Below are positions 1 to 5,602 of a DNA stretch of 10,029 nt, piece after piece. The DNA is from Candidatus Zixiibacteriota bacterium. GTDB lineage: Bacteria > Zixibacteria > MSB-5A5 > GN15 > JAAZOE01. The notes below the pieces were generated by a model. It worked only from the letters and a program-made list of their open reading frames with translations, did no database searches and had not been told where the DNA came from. Position 1 is the first letter of the stretch. Every line of letters starts with the position of its first letter. The DNA lies in the NCBI GenBank assembly GCA_028700875.1, contig JAQVRW010000085.1, positions 1-10,029 of the forward strand, written 5' to 3'. A program made the translations under genes and the position numbers.

Positions 1-2323
1 CGGCATCGCCGGCCATAATGGCCTCGAATCCGAAGGAGAAGAAGGCCATTTTATATGTGCCGGAATACAGCACCGCCGCTTTGAGGGCGGTTGACGTCTG
101 GTCGGCCGTGTTCAGGAAATAAAGTTCCGGCATGCCGCCGTTGACCGCGGTGATCTGGTCCGGAGCGGTCTGGTTGTGGGCGCCGCTGGCGCCCTGAATG
201 ACCATGTATTTCGTGCTGTTAAGAACGGTCGCCGAGGGGTCGGATTTCAGGACCGGAACATATTTCGTCCCGATGTATTCGGATTTCAGGTAATCGGCCA
301 TGAAGCCGGGGTCGAACGTCGACAGTTGTTTGGCGATTCCCTGGCCGGTGAGGAACAGATTTCCTCCACCATCCATGAAGGTCGCCATAGCGACGACATC
401 TTCCGCCGTCAGGATATTGTCCCGATAATCGCCGGTCAGCCACAACACGGCGTGATATTTTGCCAGCGCCGCCGAATCGGGCGATCCCTGCACGGCCTTG
501 TTCCAGATATCCACCGGCGCGCGCAGCTTATACATCGGCGCGACCAGATAATTTTCCAGATTGTTCGGATCGCTGTTGTCGTCGTCGACGACCAGCACCT
601 TGGCGTTGCCGATGGAATATTCGACCCCCAGCGTGGTGTCGAAGGCGCCCTCGTTGGCGGTCACGTGGAAATAAAACGAATCGATCCGGGGGTTGATAAC
701 CGTGGGTATTTCGAACTCGAACGGCAGGCTCGTGTTGTTGGAGGACTCCCCGGTAGCCAGACTGCCGAATGAGACGGTCGGCACGGTGACGGTCAGATGG
801 GGATCATCCGTGCTCAGGGTCACGGAAATATTGTTGGCGGCCGCCCACTCGTTGGATAACGACACCGACACCTGGATCTTTTCTTCCGGATCGAGCGTGC
901 CGTCGCCGTCGCCATACGTTTGATCGTTGAACGAGGTCGAATTCAACGTCAGGAGAGGACGCGAAAAGAAGACATCAAAATCAACGGTCATGACCGAATC
1001 GGGATCGGGAATATTCCACACCGCCACCTGCGAGGCTGCATCCGAGTACAACCGCGAATCGGGAATCGTTTTGTCATTGAACGTGCGGGCCGCGCCAGCG
1101 ATCGGGTAAGCATCGCTGCCGTCGCCACGGTTGCGCCCATATTGAAGATCGAACTTGCCGTCGGCCTGCTCGATAAAAACTTTCGGATGCCAGTCGTTCC
1201 AATTGCCCTGGGCCTGGTAATCGATATGATAAATCAGCAAGCCTTCGCCGGGCAGATTGTCATCGAAACCTATTTTTTCCCGGTTTTCGACGATAAAATA
1301 CTCATAGGTGCCGAGGGTGCCGCCTTTCGCCAGACGATAGGCCACGGGATTGAATTCGATCGCCGGCACTTCGATCCCGGTGGTATTGGCGGTGATATTC
1401 GTCAATTCAAGCCATCCCAGCCAGTACTTCGACCAGGCGTCCAGATGCGCCGGACGTTTGGAGCCGCCGTTATAATTCCCCGCGCCCATCAGGGACCAGT
1501 TCCCCACGCCCTCGCAACTGCCATCCGTGTCATACAGGTCCGGCAGGCTCATGACATGGCCCCACTCATGGCAGAATACGCCGATGGCCGACATGGTTCT
1601 GGACGAAAATGATTTTTCCGGTTGAATGGTGTAACTCATGATGGTCACGCCATCGTTGGTCGAGATCGGCGAAGAACTCATGTGCGACCAGATGTCGGTA
1701 GTGTTGCCCGACTCCTCCGCGCCGTAACCGGAATGGATAATGATGACCCCGTTCAGGACGCCGTCATGATCGGTGTCGAATTGACTGAAATCGACGTCGA
1801 GATCGGCCGCCGCAACCGCCCATTGAACGAGGATGGCCGGGTTGAAATCGCCGGCATCATCAGGATCCAAGTAACCGTCGTAGCTTTGATGGTTGACGCC
1901 CAAAGGTTGATACCAACCGAAGGCCTTCCCCCCGAGGACGTATTGGCCATAGGAGTTTTGCAGGTAAAATTCCTTCATCGAGCCGGTGGGATTCTTATCG
2001 ACGGAAAAGAGCAGGGAATCGAACGCGGCCGGGGTATTGGCCGGATCGGCGAGCTGGTCATAGAAGTCCACCAAAATCACCACCGTGCTGTCGGCCGTGG
2101 TCTGCCGGGACAAGGCCAGCTGGTCGTGGTCTTTCCGGGGCAACGGCTGGTCCATACCGGCCGCCCGCCATTGGTTCATCCGTTCCATCCACGTCTGCAG
2201 CGTGCCCTCTTTTTGCAGTTTCCGCACAACCTCGTCCGACAAGGCCACGCCCTGTACCGTCGACCCGGCCGCGATCAAGGCCACGACCATGACCGCCGTT
2301 ATTCTTCGTATCATGCTGTTCAT
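1..2323 (-). CDS. Secreted M6-family zinc metalloprotease, C-terminus cut by window edge
   Basis: A continuous reading frame of 774 codons runs from ATG at 2323 off the left edge. Seen: a signal peptide (about residues 1-25: basic start MNSMIRR, hydrophobic core, small residues), then a short helical propeptide-like stretch. The catalytic domain begins near residue 80 (VVILVDFYD) and has the zinc motif HEWGHVMSLPD (His252, Glu253, His256; Asp262 could be the third ligand) and a Met-turn-like NWSLMGAGNYNGG near 275-287. These match the M6 (immune inhibitor A-like) peptidase family, which degrades proteins outside the cell. After it come an Ig/CARDB-like module (about 455-570, with GDGDGTLDPEE) and a flavodoxin/GATase1-like alpha-beta module (about 573 to the edge; KVLVVDDD, AVLWLTGD, GGGNLFLTG). 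That fold assignment is by pattern only. A sorting domain may lie beyond the edge. Start choice: 2323 has only a weak purine stretch (AGGGGA) about 13 nt upstream; an in-frame ATG at 2314 is possible. Confidence 0.9.
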   Translation of the reverse strand, partial: MNSMIRRITAVMVVALIAAGSTVQGVALSDEVVRKLQKEGTLQTWMERMNQWRAAGMDQPLPRKDHDQLALSRQTTADSTVVILVDFYDQLADPANTPAAFDSLLFSVDKNPTGSMKEFYLQNSYGQYVLGGKAFGWYQPLGVNHQSYDGYLDPDDAGDFNPAILVQWAVAAADLDVDFSQFDTDHDGVLNGVIIIHSGYGAEESGNTTDIWSHMSSSPISTNDGVTIMSYTIQPEKSFSSRTMSAIGVFCHEWGHVMSLPDLYDTDGSCEGVGNWSLMGAGNYNGGSKRPAHLDAWSKYWLGWLELTNITANTTGIEVPAIEFNPVAYRLAKGGTLGTYEYFIVENREKIGFDDNLPGEGLLIYHIDYQAQGNWNDWHPKVFIEQADGKFDLQYGRNRGDGSDAYPIAGAARTFNDKTIPDSRLYSDAASQVAVWNIPDPDSVMTVDFDVFFSRPLLTLNSTSFNDQTYGDGDGTLDPEEKIQVSVSLSNEWAAANNISVTLSTDDPHLTVTVPTVSFGSLATGESSNNTSLPFEFEIPTVINPRIDSFYFHVTANEGAFDTTLGVEYSIGNAKVLVVDDDNSDPNNLENYLVAPMYKLRAPVDIWNKAVQGSPDSAALAKYHAVLWLTGDYRDNILTAEDVVAMATFMDGGGNLFLTGQGIAKQLSTFDPGFMADYLKSEYIGTKYVPVLKSDPSATVLNSTKYMVIQGASGAHNQTAPDQITAVNGGMPELYFLNTADQTSTALKAAVLYSGTYKMAFFSFGFEAIMAGDA

Positions 2324-2364
2324 TCGGCTACCGCTTTCCCCTATCGATCGCGCATTCGCAAATC

Positions 2365-2405
2365 TATTTGACAAATAATATAACACAATCGACTCATTAT
2401 TTCAA
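2365..2405 (-). promoter_or_regulatory. Sigma70-type promoter for the M6 protease gene, with start-site dyad
   Basis: On the minus strand a -35 box TTGAAA (2405-2400) is followed by a 17-bp spacer and a -10 box TATATT (2382-2377). This predicts a transcript start near 2370 and a leader of about 47 nt before the ATG at 2323. The -35 box is made of the last two sense codons (Leu-Lys) of the upstream protease gene. A perfect dyad TATTTG-A-CAAATA (2365-2377) overlaps the last base of the -10 box and the predicted start, the usual place for a repressor operator. Boxes and dyad are read directly; function is inferred. Confidence 0.55.
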
Positions 2406-5318
2406 GAGCACCATTGTCCGGCTGATCGTTTCTTTGTCGGTGGTCAACCGGTAGAAATAGACGCCCGAGGCGACGGAACGGCCGGAATCATCGGCCCCGT
2501 TCCAGACCACGCTGTTTTCTCCCGCGCCGGCGATGCCGTCAAACAGGGTACAGACCTTCTGGCCGCAGACATTGTAGACGGCCAATTCCGCCTGGGCCGT
2601 CGACGGAACCGCGAACCGGATAGTCGTTTGCGGGTTGAACGGATTCGGGAAATTCTGGTCCAGAGCGATCATCCGGGGCAGAGCCGTCTCGCCGTCATCG
2701 ACACCCGTCAACACTCCATAGGCGTCCAGGGCCAGCATGGCCTCGGCCCGCAAGCCTTCCAGCGAGGTCGCCGCCATCAGGGCGATAGCCATCTTCCGAT
2801 GACCGAACGCCTCCACCTGCGTGACCATCCGCGAGACGGTCAGGTACCAGTCGCCGGCGCTGGCGCTGTCGATGCGCAGGCCTGTACCGCTGACCAGATT
2901 ATACTTCGCCTGCTTGGAGAAACCCGGCTTGCCGGCGGCCATGGCCGCCGTGACGGCAAATTCCTCGGCGCTGACCCCGATCAGGCCGATATACCGATTC
3001 GAGTCGGGGTCATACTGATAAGCCATGCCCATCAGGGTATCGAAACCAAACAGGTCGCCCGAAGCGTTGATATCGAAATCGAAGAAGACTCCGCAACCCA
3101 ACCGGTCGATCCAGGCGGGATTGGGATTGTAGATATCGAATTCGCAGATGATAAAATTCGCGCCCGTCCGATAAACCGCCTGATTGATCTCAATAGGCAG
3201 CGGCAACAGGGCCTTGGAATCGGAATAGGACGCGGTCAGCAGTTCTCCTTGGTCGAGAGCCAGCGAGGCCACATCCGCCGAGGTGGGGGCGAAATCGCTT
3301 TCTTTGAACCGGCCGAATTCATCGCGGATGCCGTCGGATACCATCTGGCCGTTGCAGCCGACAATCAGGCCGGCTTCATACAACAGGTTGCCGCTGGTTC
3401 CGAAACTGAACCCATCCCCCCCGGCCGGGTAGATGGACCGGGAGCCCAAACCGAACTGCCCGAAATCCGTCGCCGAAAAGCGAATGTCGCCGCTTTCCGA
3501 GGCGATGATCCGCCCCGGAAGCCGATGGCCGACCAGCAGCGTGAAAGCCGTGGAATCGCCGCCTGCCGAGGAAGCGGTTACGGTATGCAGGTACATGGCC
3601 GCGTCTTGTCCACTGACGGCATCCGAAGAAATGATCACGAGATACGGAACCGTGCCGACTGCGTATCCGGTCCCCAGCCCAAAAAGGAACCAGAGCGTAT
3701 CGGGCGGCGCCGTGACCATGGTGGACATCGAGGTGAGCCAGACGCCGATGGAATCGATCGTGCCGCTGGCGTCATGCAGGGTCAGCGTCACCTCGGCAAT
3801 TTCCCCCGGATCGGCGGCAGCGTCGCCGCCGGAGCTGATTTGAATCTTGTCGAGTTCGACCTGCGGCGGAACGGGAGGCTCCGGCAGGTAATCGAGGACG
3901 CGGGAGGCATCGATGATGCCCATCCCGTAAGCGTTGTCTTCGCCGACCGGTCCTAAATCCGTGGTGGCCGCCAACAGGGCATACTTGATCTGGTCCACGG
4001 TGGCTTCGGGATTGTACTGGCGCATAATCGCCACCAGCCCGGCCACGAACGGCGCCGCCATGGAGGTACCGGACATGATCTTGTAACCGCCATCCTTATA
4101 GGACGAATAGATACCCACTCCGGGAGCGACCAGTTCGGGCTTGACGATTGAGGGATCACAGGTGGACGGCCCGCGGCTGGAGAAGTCGGCGACGATCAGG
4201 GTGGTCGGATCGACCGCGCCCACCGACATGGAATTGATCGATGAGCTTCCCCGGTCGGCGGGGTTGCGCATGGTCACCTCGCCGGGCCCTTCGTTGCCGG
4301 CGGCAAATATGGTAACAATTCCGGCCGCCTCGACATTGTCGATGGCGTTCCAGAACGTGGTATTGCAGGTGGAGTAGATCGCCTTCGGCACCCCCCAGCT
4401 GTTGCAGATGACGTCGGGGACGTCGTCCGTGGTGGTCAGGTCGTTGTCGGGATTCAACGCCCAGTCGAAGGCGCTGAGAATGTCGGCGATGGTCGTCGAA
4501 AAGTTGGCGCCCTGATCGATGACGGCGGCCGATATCCACTGTGCTCCGGGAGCGACGCCGATGGTATCGGTGTCGGTCGAACCGAGCATGATGCCCATGA
4601 CATGGGAACCGTGGCCGACCAGATCGTTCGGGAGAGTGTCGGCGTGCGGAGCGAACCAGGAGGCCGAGGCCGAGGCGCCGTGATTGCCGCGCCACTTGGC
4701 GGACAAGGCCGGATGATCGCCGTCGATGCCGGTATCAAAAGAACAAATCAGCTGACCGGCGCCGTTCAGATGCCGCGCCCACAACGGCCGGACATTGATC
4801 GCATTCAGGCCGGCGTTGAGCGTCGCGGAGACCTCCATCCCGGCGGCGGTGCGTTCTTCCACCGGGTTGACCAGACTGACGGCGCTGTTGAGATTGACCA
4901 ACCGAACGCCCGGCAACTGCAGGAGATTGGCGAGGTTGTCAACCCGGGTCTGCACCAGGACGATTTTGGAAACCGTAAAGAATTTGTATGATTCAACCTG
5001 GCCGGCGGCTTTCATCGCCTCCAGGGGAGCAGTCAACATCGATTCCAGATCACGCCGATTGACTTCCAGTTGATCCATGATCCGGCGATACCGGTCGATT
5101 CGGGTCAAAGAGGCGTTTGCCGGATCGGCTTTGAAATAGGCGGCATCCAAATCGCCATCAAAACTGAGGAGGACTTCCATAACGGAATCGGCCGGAACCC
5201 GGCTGCAGGCCGCCGTGACCGCTTCCGGAACCACTACCTGGTCGGAGGCCGATAAAACCCCAACCATAGCCAGCGTCGCGGTGATCAACAGGGCGGGGAT
5301 GATGGCGAGCCTATGCAT
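2397..5318 (-). CDS. Secreted subtilisin-like serine protease (S8) with C-terminal FPNPFNP domain
   Basis: 973 residues, complete. Order seen: signal peptide (about 1-24); I9-like inhibitory propeptide (about 40-150, ending in the typical LPGV-x-LVNLNS strand); subtilase domain (about 155-480) with triad Asp195 (SFDTG), His236 (GHGSHV) and Ser419 (SGTSMAAP) and oxyanion Asn342 (AAGNEGPG). All key residues are present, so it should be active. No PA insert is evident. From 488 there is a beta-rich module with GGDAAADPGE. Residues about 600-870 belong to no family I can name but include an acidic stretch (FFDFDINASGD, about 745) that could bind calcium. The last 88 residues (LDQNFPNPFNPQTTI to SGVYFYRL) form a FlgD-Ig/T9SS-A-like domain known from exported proteins of FCB-type phyla. 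The start at 5318 is supported by Shine-Dalgarno GAGGAGG four bases upstream. The M6 gene follows 73 bp downstream on the same strand. Expected to be exported and self-processed; substrate unknown. Confidence 0.95.
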   Translation of the reverse strand: MHRLAIIPALLITATLAMVGVLSASDQVVVPEAVTAACSRVPADSVMEVLLSFDGDLDAAYFKADPANASLTRIDRYRRIMDQLEVNRRDLESMLTAPLEAMKAAGQVESYKFFTVSKIVLVQTRVDNLANLLQLPGVRLVNLNSAVSLVNPVEERTAAGMEVSATLNAGLNAINVRPLWARHLNGAGQLICSFDTGIDGDHPALSAKWRGNHGASASASWFAPHADTLPNDLVGHGSHVMGIMLGSTDTDTIGVAPGAQWISAAVIDQGANFSTTIADILSAFDWALNPDNDLTTTDDVPDVICNSWGVPKAIYSTCNTTFWNAIDNVEAAGIVTIFAAGNEGPGEVTMRNPADRGSSSINSMSVGAVDPTTLIVADFSSRGPSTCDPSIVKPELVAPGVGIYSSYKDGGYKIMSGTSMAAPFVAGLVAIMRQYNPEATVDQIKYALLAATTDLGPVGEDNAYGMGIIDASRVLDYLPEPPVPPQVELDKIQISSGGDAAADPGEIAEVTLTLHDASGTIDSIGVWLTSMSTMVTAPPDTLWFLFGLGTGYAVGTVPYLVIISSDAVSGQDAAMYLHTVTASSAGGDSTAFTLLVGHRLPGRIIASESGDIRFSATDFGQFGLGSRSIYPAGGDGFSFGTSGNLLYEAGLIVGCNGQMVSDGIRDEFGRFKESDFAPTSADVASLALDQGELLTASYSDSKALLPLPIEINQAVYRTGANFIICEFDIYNPNPAWIDRLGCGVFFDFDINASGDLFGFDTLMGMAYQYDPDSNRYIGLIGVSAEEFAVTAAMAAGKPGFSKQAKYNLVSGTGLRIDSASAGDWYLTVSRMVTQVEAFGHRKMAIALMAATSLEGLRAEAMLALDAYGVLTGVDDGETALPRMIALDQNFPNPFNPQTTIRFAVPSTAQAELAVYNVCGQKVCTLFDGIAGAGENSVVWNGADDSGRSVASGVYFYRLTTDKETISRTMVLLK

Positions 5319-5322
5319 GAAG

Positions 5323-5329
5323 CCTCCTC
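5323..5329 (-). promoter_or_regulatory. Strong ribosome binding site of the S8 protease gene
   Basis: On the minus strand GAGGAGG is followed by four bases and then ATG at 5318. It is the only textbook Shine-Dalgarno sequence at a gene start in this window, and it fixes the protease start. Its first bases are also the end of the inverted repeat at 5327-5356. Confidence 0.8.
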
Positions 5330-5356
5330 AAATAGTAGTTCCGATAGCTATTTGAG
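5327..5356. repeat. Perfect 9-bp-arm inverted repeat touching the S8 Shine-Dalgarno
   Basis: Arms CTCAAATAG (5327-5335) and CTATTTGAG (5348-5356) are exact reverse complements around 12 nt. Arm centres are 21 bp apart, about two helical turns, which fits a dimeric DNA-binding protein. If transcribed toward the protease it would instead fold as a 9-bp stem whose 3' arm runs into GAGGAGG. It touches the edge of the Shine-Dalgarno rather than burying it. Operator or leader hairpin cannot be decided from sequence alone. Confidence 0.6.
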
Positions 5357-5449
5357 CAACCCCTATGCCGCCTCTCGAAAGGCCATTTTTCGGCAATTCA
5401 CCTGTGAATCGGCCTGCATACGGCCGTCACGGCCACCATATATGCTTAT

Positions 5450-5466
5450 GTAAGACAGTGTTTTAC
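5450..5466. promoter_or_regulatory. Operator-like 17-bp dyad
   Basis: GTAAGACAGTGTTTTAC is palindromic around its central G, with seven of eight base pairs matching; the one exception is G5454 against T5462. Length and symmetry are typical of sites for dimeric repressors such as TetR-, GntR- or MarR-type proteins. The sequence does not let me name a family, and no regulator gene is in the window. Confidence 0.4.
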
Positions 5467-5602
5467 GTGATTACGCCCAATCCCTGCGGGACTCCCCCCA
5501 TATTCCTGCCGGCTATGCAAAGCAATTCATCCCGGAAGCTAATATGCACGCGCTTTCGTTATGACTTGTGAGCGATTTATAAAGGCTATTATATTAGCGA
5601 AA

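Larger units (their letters stand above)
5319..5602. promoter_or_regulatory. Divergent intergenic regulatory region
   Basis: This gap separates the minus-strand S8 protease from the plus-strand glycosyltransferase and should hold both promoters. Besides the repeat at 5327-5356 it contains ATTCAC-CT-GTGAAT (5396-5409), GGCCGT-C-ACGGCC (5422-5434), the octamer palindrome CATATATG (5437-5444) and the near-perfect 17-bp dyad at 5450-5466. No convincing -35/-10 pair was found for the protease. For the glycosyltransferase a weak pair is visible: TTGTGA (5566-5571), 18 bp, TATATT (5590-5595). No small gene or RNA gene could be supported here. Confidence 0.5.

Noticed and set aside
176..2371. Plus-strand open frames at 176-772, 920-1612 and 1622-2371
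   Set aside because: They are the mirror of the minus-strand M6 protease frame, which runs without a stop from 2323 to the left edge and contains HExxH. The antisense products have no recognisable features.
2628..3956. Long plus-strand open frame (442 codons) opposite the S8 protease
   Set aside because: It lies wholly antisense to a gene with an intact catalytic triad. Its translation is rich in Arg, Gly, Asp and Ile with no domain, and it is explained by the codon bias of the GC-rich sense strand.
5376..5393. Inverted repeat CGAAA...TTTCG
   Set aside because: The arms are only 5 bp and such a repeat is expected by chance in a gap of this size.
5422..5434. GC-rich palindrome as a terminator
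   Set aside because: The stem is only 6 bp with a 1-nt centre, which cannot form a normal RNA loop, and no T run follows on either strand.
5365..5571. Small plus-strand open frame (68 codons) in the divergent gap
   Set aside because: It has no Shine-Dalgarno or recognisable motif, overlaps the dyads, and its composition looks non-coding.
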